Assembly (NCBI RefSeq): GCF_050908995.1
Contig: NC_135131.1
Coordinates: forward strand, 10,062,001-10,126,000
Direction of reading: 5' to 3'
Length of the DNA stretch: 64,000 nt
DNA from: Andrena cerasifolii
Taxonomy: Eukaryota; Arthropoda; Insecta; Hymenoptera; Andrenidae
The stretch's first letter is position 1. The number at the start of each line of letters is the position of its first letter. A program made the translations under genes and the position numbers. Positions 13,201 through 27,011 of this stretch are shown here, piece after piece. The notes beneath the pieces are model-generated. The model saw nothing but the letters and a program-made list of their open reading frames with translations. It ran no database searches and had not been told where the DNA came from.

Positions 13201-16200
13201 GGAAAGCCGTGCGTAGCAAACATTCTCGTCGACTTTGCCTGCGGTACAGCCCTCCTCGGCGTTCTCGGTTATCGTTTCCGCGGAATACCCTTTATCCGAT
13301 GTCCGCACTAATGGAATACTCCGTTTCCTTTCGATACCGTTCATGACCTCCTCTGTCCATTCCCAGCAGAGATCCCCTGGAACATCTCTCCAGGAAGGAA
13401 TAATCGTTTCCACCTCGGAATCGCGGAACGACGAAGCGAGCAACCAGTAAAAGAGACATTAGCTCCCCCTGAACACCGAGAAGAAACGCCTAAATTGCTG
13501 GAAATCGCCCACGGAATGAAACATTGAATACCACTGACGGTGCGCAGGTAAGAAAAGCCTGGACGTTTCTTATTTGCGGGGAGCTGACGCAACTGCGGGA
13601 CTGCGGAAGGACTTTACGCGGAGTCACAGCTTCTAACAGGCGTGCTACCATCATTTTCTCCCGGGGATTCCTTGTCCGTCCAATATCCAGCGGAATATTC
13701 CATTTCCTTGGGTTTTGCACTTCCGCCCCTCGATTCAACCCGACCGTCGTTTAAGTCACCCTCTCGATGGCCACGTATACGGGATCGTATCCTGCACGCG
13801 GTCCGAATCATCCCCGAAGCTGTCCGCTGCAGTCGCCATTCGGAACAAGAGACCGGCGAAAGAATCGCAGCGTTCCACACCGATCTCGAGATTTGGGTAA
13901 ATGGGGCCACGGTGCGGAACGACCCTTCGAACGTAATAGAAAACCGGGTTTATCGAGACGCTCGGTCTTTCCTCGTTTCGCGCAAGCGGAAGGATCCAGA
14001 CAGCTTTCGCTACTGATCGAGATATTCGCGGCCGTGGGTACGAACGCAATGATGGCGGCCGATCGATTAATTACCACCGAAATGGGATTGGAATGATGTT
14101 GCGACGAAACGAAGGAACGATCATCGTGTTCCCATTTAACAATTTCCCCTTTATTGGCGCGCTCAAAGCAGCCGATTAAATCGAATGGGCCAGGAGATTC
14201 TAGGGACAGGGGATGGTAACGTATTCGACGAGCGTCCAATACTCGTTAACGCATTTCCTGCGTATGAGTGGCGGGCGAAAATTGAAATTTCGGATCCGAT
14301 CGAGATTCGCCGCGACCGTGTAGAATAATCCACTCATTTTCGCGCGGTATCAAGAGCCGCGGTGATACAGTCCGTGTACCGGCGACAGCTGCGAGAAAGA
14401 AGACACCGTTTTATCCGCAGGTCGCAGCGCGAGCCACCTCCATCTTCGTTTGGACTCGTTGATCCCAGTTACAAGGTTCCTTCTCCTTATCGCGGCGGAG
14501 CTCATTAATAACACTGGATCCGTACAAGCGACGTTAAGCCGAAGGATCTGGAGCTAGACGCGTATCAAGCCCTGCGATCTTCCTGCGCCGCACGACTCGC
14601 GGGGATTTCCTGTGTGAGAGGTCACGTGGCGTGCGTACGGAAAGTCGAGGGCCTCGCGCGTGAAGCCCCGCCGCGAGATCCGCAATCGGAGGCCCCCCCG
14701 ATTATCATAAATGGCATCCGAGCAGCGGGAATCGGTGTTTCAATGGGCAGCCAGGTTGTAGGTCGAGCGTGATAACGGAACGAAGCATCGATAACGGGTA
14801 CATCGGTCTTACGGCGAGAGATTTCATTTGCAGATAACGGCCGCTGTAAGCCAGTAACTCGGGACAGCCAGCGCGTTTCGGAGTTGCCGAAGATTTTCAC
14901 GGTGTCGTTGCCGTAACAGGAAATTCCCATCGGGGCGGGACGCTCGCGGAACTCCGTAGTCTTCCGAGTCGGTCGACTCGACTCCATCGAGATATCGTCG
15001 CGTCCCTTCGTATCGATCCGGATCCACGAAGGCTGAGACGCTGCACAAAGCCGACCGTTACATAAAGCCGAAAGGGAGTCGACTGTAACGGCTAAATGGG
15101 TCACGGGCCACTTGCCCATTGGGATTTCAATGACGACAGGCAAGTGGAAAAGTCGAGCTTTCCTTTTAGAGAAAACGTGTTGCGCGGCTCGGGGGGGTTG
15201 AGGGGGTGGGTTGGCAGAGGGCCGGCGAAGCGGTGTGCGCCGCGTGCCCCGCGATAATGCAAGAATGTTTTAATAGTTTAGCGCGCACGAGAATAACGAT
15301 TATCCGCGGTTTGAGACTCGTGTTATGGTAATAGAAGGGAGATCGTGCTTGTAGAATGTGCAGTTCGAGATAACTGAGGGCTAGTTGAACCGTTCTGTCC
15401 ACTGGCTCGAGGAATTAGTCGTCGATAAATGGAGCGGGCCCGGAGACACACGAACCCGCCCCGTTCGAGTCCAATAAACCAGAAACACGACGAAAAAGTA
15501 GTCGCGTGCAAACGCGCAATTAAGAGCGGGGAAACAATGGACGGATGGAACGTTTAATAAACCGTGTGAAACCTCGATCAACGATTTCGTCTGTCGCGAC
15601 CCCGAAATGGAGCAATCTCTGTATCGGTATCGACAAGGATTCCACCGCAGAAAAAAAAAAACACGGCGAAACGGTTCGACCGAGAACCTTATCCGATTAA
15701 TGGAGAACGTCGAATAAAAATCACAGCTTCGATTGAAGCTCGCTGGGGAGGGTGACAACTTCATCCACCGGGGAGTTTCAATTAATTTAGAGACTCCTGA
15801 CCAGCTGGCAGGTAATTTATTCTTCGTGTAGTTTTATCGCAACGCAATCTTACTACAGAATTCTTGAAGCTATACGGCTCCTGTGAAACGCCTGCCTGTA
15901 ATCTCGACGTATCATCATTGCGAACGTGGTCTCTCTCTTTAATTTTTGCGCGATTTCCAGCGACCCTGCACCCGACACGATTAACTCCTAAATACAGCGA
16001 CAGGATACCCCAGAGTCCTCTCTTTTCTCGTATCTGGGCCAGAACGTTCAGTCGTGTGACAGTTGCGAGGCTGTAGCACCGCGTTACTAGCTTGCAGGCC
16101 GTTGTTATTCGAAGTTATCAGAAACTCCGCGCTTATCGTCATACACTGTTAGCCGCGCAGGGGTGGGTAGATCTAGCTGGTCGCAAAGGGTGGCGGAGCT

Positions 16201-17762
16201 TAAATAAAACGGCTCGATGGAGTGTACACCGACGATGGTACACGCTGCGCCCGAATATATCGCGTCGTTACTTTCCTTCGAGGCTTTTTCCCGACCATTT
16301 TTCCGTTGTCACGATTAACGCCGGCTTTATACGCTTTTATTTATACCGCGACGCTGTATCGCCACCCCACTTTAATTATCGTAAAATAAGATCTCTCGTT
16401 TCACAGTTGCTAACGATTCCTATGACTGTGGAGCGAACTTTCTTTTTTTTCTTTTTTATTCAGCGAGCGAGCCATTCGCCGCCGAGCACACACATGCCGC
16501 GTCGGAACTTAGAGTTATTTTCAATGCATTGCTCGTTCGCGGCCGGTCAATTCAATATCTCACGCGACAAATTCATTGCGAGAATGCATTTATTAATATC
16601 GCGTTCCGCGTATCGAGAACGCGGACACTCGCGGCAGAATTTCCGTTATTTTATTTCAGCCGGCGACCGCCGACGACATAAATTTCGAACGGCCGCGCCG
16701 GTGACAGCCTCTTCCACCTCGTAATATAAAACTTCGTTACTGCGGACCGAAATGGCGGGGGGGGCGGGGGCACTATTTTCATTTGTTGCTGGCGTTGCGT
16801 AATGTCCTCGCTCGTACGTTTGTAAAAATACAAGTTGACGAGAGAACGCGGTGCTCCGTAATAGAGTCGACGCGTTCTTCGTTGCGTTAATGATTTTAAC
16901 AGCGATTCCATCTGGAGTATCGTGTCGTTGGATTTCCGGCGACAAGTATCGTCCGAGGTCCTGTTTCTCTAGCGGAAGTATAACGACGGGTATCAAGAGT
17001 GTAGGTGCGAGGTTACTTGAGATTTTATCATTCGGACAGACAACCAAGGTTTATAGATTGATAGAACACTTTACACGTCAATTGTAGCACAGGTAGTTCG
17101 TCAGCTACCATTTGTAAATGTGATCTCTTTTGTATCGAATCTGCTTATCTACTAACCGTTTCCACGTCGTGGAGGTGCATATTCCGGGACCTATTTAAAT
17201 AACAGGACCGACTCCAAACACCTGCACTACGACTTGGCCAATGGCTCGATCATCGTATAATAACCGACCACGTTAGGACAAATATGCGGTGAGTAAATTT
17301 TGACGGGGTACTGCGCCCATATTTGCGCTCGATTTTACCTTCCGGCGTAACCGCGATTAGTGACCGTGGATCTCCGCCATTCACGTCGCATTCCAAACGT
17401 TATTGCGATATTACGGAAGGTGCATTCACCCTGATCACTCGCCCCCTCTATTTCTACCCCTCTGGCAACTCAATCGAAAACCGGCCTTTAGATATCAATT
17501 CCTCGTCGACACGAATTGCGCTTGGTTTACACGGCTGACGAACACCATTAATTCTACTGGTCATTGAGGAATTACATGGCGAAACCTGTTTGTTCTCTAA
17601 GAAGGGTAGTATAGTAAATTGTTCAATCGCAAATACTTTCACAATGGGCAAGAAAACTGAATAAAGAACAGTGGTCCATCAATTTCAATGTACAGAAACG
17701 CTCCTGGCTGAGAAATGAACGAGCTTACTACTTGTAGCCTGTCTGTTGCGATATTATGCTCC
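1298..17762. other. non-coding stretch, intergenic or 5'-UTR intron
   Basis: Many open frames of up to about 213 codons occur, but none shows a recognisable domain, signal peptide or exon-like splice pattern. They overlap one another on both strands, as expected in CpG-rich DNA that is poor in stop codons. Region 7540-7800 is conspicuously CpG-dense. G-rich runs lie at 15191-15210 and 16756-16770. Part of this stretch may be an intron before the first coding exon. Confidence 0.5.
4221..4252. repeat. GAGA-type purine tract
   Basis: A purine-only stretch of GAGAGGGAGAGAGGGAGAGA type on the + strand. It could bind GAGA-factor-like proteins or be simple-sequence repeat. No gene start is evident next to it. 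Confidence 0.45.
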
Positions 17763-18421
17763 TTAAGGGGAGAGGCCTACCTATAACGGTCAAAACAACA
17801 TGCTTCTTCGGGAATTTTTTCTAGAAAAACCGATAAACTTTTATTATTAAACATTAGTCTATTGGAAGGATACGTCTTACGGATATTTCAGTATTTTTTG
17901 TGGTAAAAAGTATTGAAAGGTTTGTGAGTTATAAGCGATGCCCGAGACGAACAGGATCGTCCAAAATTGAAAATTCGAATTTTTTTAAATAGTATATGAA
18001 ATTATCTAGGCGCTATCAGGCCTGATTTTGGAAGCATTATTTTGAGACAAAATGGCGACTGTGCAAAGTTGAAGCATCGATATTTGGTAAAAAATCGCTC
18101 GTGTTTCGCGTGTAAAAAAAATCTAGGCAAAAGAAGGAAAAGCTCCCGATAGTGCTTAGATTTTCAACTCTAAAATAAGCCCGCAAAGCAGCGAGTTAAT
18201 CGGTTCGTTAATTTTTTAGTTATGTGTGTCACCGACTTTGAAAACATGAATTGAGGAAAACGCGTTTAAAGTTTTGGGTCTGAGCGCTACACCGAGGAAC
18301 ATATACCTACTTACACGCGTATAACTTTGTCAACTGTGGTCGAATTAACTTAACACTTTCAGGGAATATATTCACGATATTCTACTTCGAGAAACTATAA
18401 AAATCGAAAAATCACCCTTAA
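17763..18421. mobile_element. AT-rich non-autonomous element with TTAAGGG ends
   Basis: A sharply AT-rich block of about 660 bp starts TTAAGGGGAG and ends CACCCTTAA, so both outer ends read TTAAGGG. Flanking sequence returns to the GC-richer background. Inverted similarity beyond the first eight bases is weak. TTAA at both ends would fit a piggyBac-type target site, and the inner TA could equally be a mariner-type site. No coding frame is recognised. Confidence 0.4.
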
Positions 18422-21400
18422 ACAATAATTAAGCTGTCGAAAAGTGATTCACCGGTCTCCAAAGGCATACAAGCTCACTTTTTGTCCGGCCTGGATCTTC
18501 CACCGCCTTTGATTACGGTAGAGCTACTAAATCACAAGTTCGCGAGTTTCATATCGCGACAGACGTGGAGCTACTGCGTCCATTTAGTGTAAAATGAAGG
18601 AATTCATTACTCTGCAACTTTCGTGCACGGCATATCTCGCGATGTTCTTAAATCGTGCTTACCGAGTCCTGCATAAGTATTTTCATGCGACAGTATCGCG
18701 GCTGTAATTGATATCGTGGGAAGCGTTTAACGCTCTTTATTTTCTCACACAGTGTATCCCAGGGATTTATGGAATTTCATTGCAGAACTCGGATTAGATA
18801 GACGCGTACCCGTGTGCAGATAATACATTCGGAATAGGGGCTTCTGTGTTTACGTGCTCAAGCACTCTGCGCACGTGGGGTGGTTATCTAAACAGTTATT
18901 TCGAGTTGTCACGTGGATCTTGTTAAGAATATACCTACCGCATCCAAGAGGTAGAATAACCACGGGAGCGCTTAAATTGACGCCGCTGTCGATAAAATCC
19001 TGTAAAAGCACCCGACCGCGACGTCCGCGAGCTAGCGAACCTAACTTATCCCTCGAAAAACAATTTCGAAGCGATAAATAGCAGACGCGAGGGTATATAC
19101 ATACGTGTCCCCTTAAATCGGCTGGATCGCCTATCCCTTGGCAGGAGGTCGGCGGCGATGTAAAGTTTTCACTGGGCAAAGACAAACAGGCGAGGCCGAT
19201 CGTAAGTCCAGCGGGACTTAACACTTGCCCCTACCCTTCCGGCCCAGGGGCGACAAATTATCGCCCTCCGTTAGCAGAACGATTTAATACTCGATTTAGG
19301 GAAGGGCCGTTACTTGGGCGCAACCCGCCATTAGTCCGACCGACCGTGGCCGAACTTTATGGTACTAACGACGATGAATAATGGCGCTGCAGAAAATCGT
19401 TAGCTTGCCATTAACGGACGAGCCGGCGGGGAATCTTGCCAGGTAAACACTCGTGAACCGGGCATCCCGGGATCTTGATAATGGATATCAAATCGCGGGC
19501 GAGCCCGAATATCCGTGGGAGCCCCTCGAAAAAGGAAAAAAGCCGATCGTTCGAGCCGGGGCCACTTAATCTCCCCGTCGATCTCCGCCGTCGACCGTTG
19601 CTCGAATCAATCGGACGATATTATAACCAGATGCTGATGAATCGCCTTAATGGATCGGACGTTTGACCTCGCGTATGGAGCTTTGCTGGATTCAGAGGCA
19701 AAGTCTGTCGCAGATATAACGCAGTCAGGTCCGCGTTAACGGGGGCACTAATCGAGCCGTGTTGACAAACTTTCGTCGATTATTTGCGGATAAAGAGCCC
19801 TGGGAGGGACAGAGGGGGAGAAGGAAGTGAAAGATTCATCGTAAAGGGGAGATTTCAGTAGGAAAAAAAAACGGTCACGTACCGCGTGCTGGAATTATCG
19901 GCGTCGAGGGCGGAAAGTTTCGCGTCGGGGACAAACCGCAACAGGAGGGGACACAAAGTGAACGGTAAAAAAGAGGAAAGGAATGAAAAAACGGCGGCAA
20001 GGGAAGCAATCGTTCCGCGAATCAGTACGGGACGATGGAACCGAACGCCGGAAGGGGCAGGTCGCTCGTTTCCGGCACGTGCGACCGAGAAAGATTTCGA
20101 GGCGAGCGTCCGCCTTCCAGCGATCCGGCGTGAAAGTTCAATCAAGAAGATTGCAGCGAATCCAATTTGGTGACTCGGACCATTTTTATTGTACTCGTTT
20201 GCCTATACCATTGACTTTCGTGCGGCAACCAAACTTCTCCGGCTAATCTTCCGCCCCTAAGTTAGTTTAAAGATGGCACAGTTACTCGACTGCAAGGAAC
20301 GGAAGGAAACTCAGAGGTCAAGCTAATGCAAGTGTAAAGGAAAGGCTCGTGGGAGATCGTTGTCGGAGAACACCTAAAACGATGAAAGGAGATAAAGTTT
20401 AATCTAAATATCTGGAACAACAGGTTACCATCGATGTACCTACGATATTCCCCACCGACTGAAACAATGTAGGAAACGGAATAAAACATTTTTTTTTGGA
20501 AAATATTTTTTGAATCGTAAAAACGTAAAAATTCCTGCAGCGAGCCAGTAGAAAAAGCACAACTTATTTAGGTCTCGTTCCTGCGATAAAAGGACAATTG
20601 CCCCGTGATTTCAGCGAGATTTTTTTCGTTGCCGGCGTATTCCAATTCTACAATTTTTCCCCGTACGTTAAAATTCGCCACGCTGCAATAATTTTGCAGC
20701 GCAATTTTACTTAATCATAGTAAGCGCGACACGATGCGCCGGAGGTCTGCCAGCGGCAGAATTCCTGGACCAATTTACGGCATGCTTCTGCCGAGTAATC
20801 GGTATTTGTTTCACCTCCGTCGTCTGCCTTCCCTCCCCTTTCCCGATTTCACGGCATTTCTGTTGCCTTTTCCACTCCTTCGCACAGATCGTACCTTACG
20901 ACCGACCATTCCCGCGTATCGTCGTCTCCTAACATTGATCGCAAATGAAATGAATTCCCTTTCGGTCTCGCCCCTCGCCGACCTTCGGTATTAATTACGA
21001 ACTATGCAGCCCCTCTCGTGTCTCTTTTCTTTTCTATCTCGGATAGACGGAAACTTTCCGCGACCTATTTCACCGCTTAAGTTGTCGACACTTAGCCTCC
21101 CCTCCAACCGAGACTCAAAAGTAATCCCCGGGAAACAAGATAAATAATTAAACATCCAATTAAACTGGATTCAATTATTTTTACGAGTTTAAGTGTTTTA
21201 ACCGTAACGAGTTGATGTAATCAGGGATGGAAGAGTTAAGGGGCTGGAACGTTCACAATTATCCCGAGGAATGAATTGTAAATTAGATAAGGTATATATA
21301 TATTGTTCCCTTTTAATCGCGACGCAGAATCTAAATTTACAGAGACACCGATTTCGTTTGAAGAAGCGTTAGATGATCTGCATCTAATTGTAAATCTCTC

Positions 21401-23100
21401 AGGCCTAGTTCGAAATGGAAACCATCGTGGCGCGTTTATACGAGAACCTGGCGACGGAGTGTTCGGAAATTAGTCATCTGAACGACTTTCTTTCCCAGGC
21501 GCGAACGTAAATTCAATATCGCTAGGTAATTTTCCGCTCGAGGTGGCGGCACAGCGAAACCGAAAAAGTCGTCGCTCCTTTTCGCGATTTCACGGGCCAC
21601 GTGGCCGTAAAGTACAATAAACGGCAGTCTTGAAATTCCTTTTCCTCCCTCGGCCCTTGATTTCCATGCCTTTGCCCCCGCGGTCCACCCCCGACAGAAC
21701 GATTAAAACTTTTTCCTCTCGCCGAGCCGCGCGCGACGCTGCAATAACGATTACTTATGTTCTCTTCCGGATATTGCGTTTGTCCAACGACGAGAACGAG
21801 GGGTCTCCGATTGTCGTTCTTTATCGTCGCGGCTGGGTGAAGAAGTTTTCGGTCCACCGCCGTCGTAACTCGCTGCGATAGTGGTCCGACGCTAGGCGCA
21901 GCCACGCCGAACATTTCTTCGACTCAACAGTCTCAGGCGTAATTGGCTACGATCAGCACGACCATCCCGCCTCGTTTCCACGTTCCAGAAGTCCTCCAGC
22001 AAAACTTTTTCGAACTCCGGTTGCCATGGAATTTTTTAATGTCGCGAAAGTTATCGCGCAAGGAGTGTCTCTGAGGATGTCCAGCCGTGTGTTAGTCCTG
22101 TGTGTAAAACTCTGCAGGCAAGTGTGTGCGTAACATCTTCATTGACGAGTAAAATGAGCACGCGTAATGGAAGGAACAAAGGCCAAGAACAGATAAGAGA
22201 TTTCCCTTTGAAATCCGACGAGCAAGTAGAGGCGCCCAGTATATGGTCAGACCCGCACCAGCAATTCACACTGCGAGCACGCCCGACGTTTCCCTTCAAA
22301 TTAGACTAGAAATACGGAACCAGTACCTGTTACAGACCATTGTAGCATCAAGCAAAACATTGAGAAAAAAAAGCATTTACAACCCCCTGTTGAACAACAA
22401 GGAAGTAGAATCGCCCGGTGAAAAACGGTGCTCGAGGTGTTTACACAAGCGTTATCTGTATAGAGATTTATCGTTCGATACACTGTAGTCCGGCGATCCA
22501 TCGGATTCACGTGGGATTTCAGCGACAGTTCACTCCCTCTCTCTTCTCCTCAGCTCTTCTATCCTACTCCACGATCCCCCTCTTTCCCTCGCGCACCTCT
22601 GTTCCTCTCGCGAGCCGGGCATTAGATTGGGGTCAGACACTTGGATTTCACACGATCTATAATGCAGCCCTTTCGAACGGGATAGAATACGAGAGTGCCT
22701 GAAATGAGCACGAGCCCAAGAAATGGCAATCGAGTATGCGGCGTTGGACTGCAATCCGAAGTGTGCGGGCGCGCCAGCGCGGACGACGTCGGCTGGACCG
22801 GCCCGGCTTTTCGAAATCGCTTTGATATACAAATGCGCGCTTCGTCGTATAACAAGGCCGCGGGTCGTCCAGAGTTTCGAGCGTTTCGGTCAGTGTCGGT
22901 TAAACGCCCGGAAAGTGATGCTTTTTCACGCGCAACCGACCACTATGCGATCGCGACGCGAGTCCAGGTCACCGGTTGACAATTTTTTTTTCTTTTTTAA
23001 CGATTCCCCAGAAAAATATGTTAAACTCGTGGCACGCGATGCTCGCGACACCGCCTGGAAAATGTTCCAATTCGATCCCGAGCATTTTCACTTCTCGAAA

Positions 23101-23120
23101 CGTGCGCTGGCCAGCGCACG
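23101..23120. repeat. perfect 20-bp palindrome
   Basis: CGTGCGCTGG is followed directly by its exact reverse complement CCAGCGCACG. There is no gene context. The function is unknown. Confidence 0.8.
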
Positions 23121-25880
23121 CGAAACAACGACCAGTGGAGCGTTTGAAAGTATTTACCACTTTATACCACGGCAACCGCCGATAACGGGCACTCTGCGAA
23201 ACTTTCACCGCTGCTCCCTGTGTGCCTACATAGTTTTGGATCGGTTTCAAAGCTTCGATAATAAGCGCACCGGCGCGTAACATTCCAGGGCTAGACAGAT
23301 CTATGAATTTCCACTCCGTGTCAATTGAACGGTCGTTCTCGTTTTATTCCTTTTATTATTCCCGGATTGACGGCACTTTATCCGCTCTATTCAAATTCAA
23401 TTTGAAGTTGAACGTTCGTGCAGGTTTTTAATCGTTGTATCCAGCACCTCCAGCAACACATCCTGATTCGCTTTTCGCTTACGAGCGTCGCAGTTAATCC
23501 TCGTTCTCCTCGGCGACACTGCAAACGCTTCCTCTGAACTACATACACGTATAAGAGGTTTTAATGCGTTTAGCGGGGGTTGCATCGTGCGACGTAACTT
23601 TCAAAATGTCGCGCAGTTTAGAACGGGGACGTGTTTACCCCACCTCTATAATCCCAACGACCCTTCTCTAATACATCGGCTAAAGTCGACCGCAACACCA
23701 GCCGTCGAGTTTGCCATTACAAGCACTAAATCCCGTCAAGCCTATCAGGCTTTGCTTCCCCGTTATCCTGCTCCCCTTGGCCCTTCATCCTGCTCTCAGA
23801 AACTTTTTCCAGAAGCTAATGCTCGTGCGCTGTCGGGAACACCTTCCACTTTAACATGCTACGCGGCGATTGACGGTGAGGCATTATTCCCATCGAGCTA
23901 CCGTGCCACAAAATACAAACTTCGCAGGGGTGACGTGTACCCGCGAACATGCGAAGACAGTGGAAGGTTCAAGGAAATAGTCAGGTCTAAGCGCCAAAGA
24001 ACTCTCCCTTAACAGATAACACCGTGCTGCGAATTTGAAAGAACGTGGATCGACGTAGTAGGCAAAGTTTAACGACAACTCCCAGGGTCTCGTGGAGTCT
24101 CTTAAACGCGAGATTCGAGTTGAGGTAACAAAAGACCGGGAGAAACGTAGCTAACGTGTCTACCAGAAGGGCCACGAGTGTTTTATTAGCCAGCTGATAA
24201 CGAGCGAGAAGTTTTACGTCGAACTCAGCGCCATGATTCATGAGCCTTTCAGGAATGATGAAGAGAGGTACGTTTTATTTCCCACCCGCCCCCCGCCGGT
24301 TCCTCGGCCTTTCCTTCCCGTCGAGAGGAGAATCGAGGAAAACATGCGACGCTTGACTCCCGTGGAACGACGCCGGGGCGACCTCGAGGATCCGTCTCTT
24401 CTTTGCGCGTCTTTCGTGCGCCCTCGTCGATTCGACGAGCCGCAATCTCGAGAATTCTCCTCGCCACGTTTGACACTGATAGGGTTCTCGCATCCCTTCG
24501 AGCCCCAGACCCGAGGAATTTAAGAAACGAGAGAGTCGAGCCGGGCGAAGGAGCAGACAAGGAAGGTGCAGGCGGGAGAGCGCAGTATCCTTAACGGGAC
24601 GTCGCTTGTCAAATAAAATGCCGGCTTCCAGAGCGCACCGGGGGCTCACGGGTCCTGACGAGACTGCTGCAATACCCGCGGCAGCGGGCGCGTTTGTCGG
24701 TAAACCGAGGTATGAAAATAAACGAATCGCCGGCAACGGTGGAAAAACTATTGAAAGGTAGCCACGGTGCGATCCACCAGCGCCGCCGCGACGCTCGTTT
24801 CCGTCGCCGGGGCGCACGTGAACGGTTTGTAATTGCACGGCGACGTGCCTCCACCCCGGCACCGTTCGTCTCGATTACGATTGCAAGCGGGGGACGCGAG
24901 AGGCGGCTGGATAATCAAATTCCACGGTTTCGCGATCACTTGGAAAATTCATGAGCGACCGCGAGTTTAACGACCGGACGTGACGGCGACGAATCGAACG
25001 CGGGAGCAGCCAGCAGGATTCTTGCCTCCGCTTCGTCGCAGCGTGGCATTCGGTTGCTTCTAGCCGTGATTAGGGGCGAGAATGCAGTCGATACGTGGCA
25101 ACGATGATCGCTTAATATACATGGAAGCTTGGCGACGTCCAGCAGTAGCGGTGGTAATAGCTCGATTGCAGCGACCGAGCTGGGGGATCGATAAAGTACT
25201 TACGTATCAATTGTACAATTTCAGTGAAATTGCTACTTGAAAGCTTTGATTTCTGCCGGTCGGCGGTATATTGCGACGCATTGTCCGCGGCGCGGCTTTA
25301 TTCCATAAAGCTAATATTTGGGTCAAGGATCGAAGGAAATGCTCGATCACGACGAAGGGGGACGGCGCCGGGGAAAAAGAAATACGTGGAAACTAACGCG
25401 GAGTCGCGTGGAGGGAGCCAGCTCGGAGCGGCAAGATGAATGGAAATGAAGATCATCCCGCCGGCATCGAGAGCAAATTGTTAGCGGGGATTATCGACTA
25501 CGGAATAAATAATGAGCAAATAATTATCCGCGGAGCATAAAGCGGTTCATTAACATGAAAATATCGCTGGCCGATGCCTGCGCCGCTTTTCAAATTAAAA
25601 CATCTCTCTGTCACCTGCGCGTTCTAATTACTCATTATTTGTAAACCCGATTTTCCACTAACGATCCCCGCGGACCGTGTGTTTGCGCGACGAAATCGCG
25701 ATGCAGCCGCCGGCGACAGACGGGAATTTTGTAGAAATCAAGGGAACGCGGAACGGACACGTAAACCAGACTCCTAGATCACCCAGTAACTCTTCCCCTA
25801 ATCCGATTTATCTGTTATAAATATACTACGCGATAAATTAAAAGATAACAGTGTAACTCCCAGGCGACTCCGTCGTCTCT

Positions 25881-25917
25881 ATCGTAGGGAAGTAGGGACT
25901 CCATCGTAGGGAAGTAG
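25881..25917. repeat. short direct repeat (ATCGTAGGGAAGTAG twice)
   Basis: Perfect 15-bp copies at 25881-25895 and 25903-25917 with a 22-bp period. Probably a local slippage duplication. Confidence 0.7.
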
Positions 25918-27011
25918 AACCACCCTGTTCTATCCCATCCATTCCACGTCTCCTTCGAAAGCACGCTACGTTAGTCCCCCCCGTGACTCTCAAGACACCG
26001 TAACGTTGACGTAAATCAAGGTGATAAATTCATTTACCTCCACCTGGCCATATCCCACTGGGCCTCATCAGCCTTCGGATCCCGTAATCGTAAACGTTAT
26101 CCGTACAGCTGTCCACCGTGTCAGGCACAGTGTCCGACGCGTGGTTGCGGCTTGTCAGCCGACCAGCCGGATAATCGATTCGTATTAATACAGATCGTCC
26201 GAGCAGGGGACCAGGGTGGGCTATTGGTACGTTTCCCCTTTGATTCGCGAAGCTGTACAAGCGTCGCGTGTTTCAATGCGTCGCGGCGTCACCGAGTCGT
26301 GCAACACGCAGGCCACGACCCTCCGTAATAACTCGCTGACATAAGAAGGGGTTCGTTCCGACGGCCAGCTAAATGAAGAGATCCGAATGGCGGGATCGGG
26401 GCCGGTGGCGAGGGACGCGAACAAGCATCCTCTTTCGCTATGACGATGCCAATAAATCCTCCGTGGCAAGGGTTGCCGCGCTCGTCGCCTTGACATCGAC
26501 AGCTCGTTACGCCGTCAAGACGGGGCCGGCTGACGGCGTTGTATACATTATTCAAGTATCCCCATGTGCGGCTTCTCCGCGCCGCGCCGCGCACAGACGT
26601 TTCCAGGCGGAAGGGCTTCTCCCCTTGCAGCTGCCATCCGAGAGGAAACTTAATTTTCGCCCTGGCATAACCGGTCGCGTTGCGCGTTAACACCTCGCGC
26701 CCAAACCCCGTTTCATTACCCCAGGAATGCATAATTGTTTGGCTGGTTAACGGCGAGCGTTCCGACGATCGACTTGCGCGCCGATATTTTATTCATTCTC
26801 CGAGGATTATAAGGGTGTGCGAAGACGACTGTTGGGTTTCAGGGTGTAGATACGGTTGTAGGTGGGAAGACCGTAAGATTCTAATTAGGATTTGAACGTC
26901 ATTCGTGTTCTTCCAATCCTTCGTCTACCGACAACTCTCCGAGGACAGAGATGTTCACATTTTCGTACAGCAATGAACTATAGTATGAAGATATAATACG
27001 AGCACTATGGG

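Larger units (their letters stand above)
18422..27011. other. non-coding stretch, intergenic or 5'-UTR intron
   Basis: No coding pattern was seen on either strand. It holds a small hairpin at 20681-20701 (CGCTGCAA and TTGCAGCG arms), the 20-bp palindrome at 23101 and the short direct repeat at 25881. Around 25480-25660 there is a cluster of TAATTA-like and ATTA sites. Confidence 0.5.
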
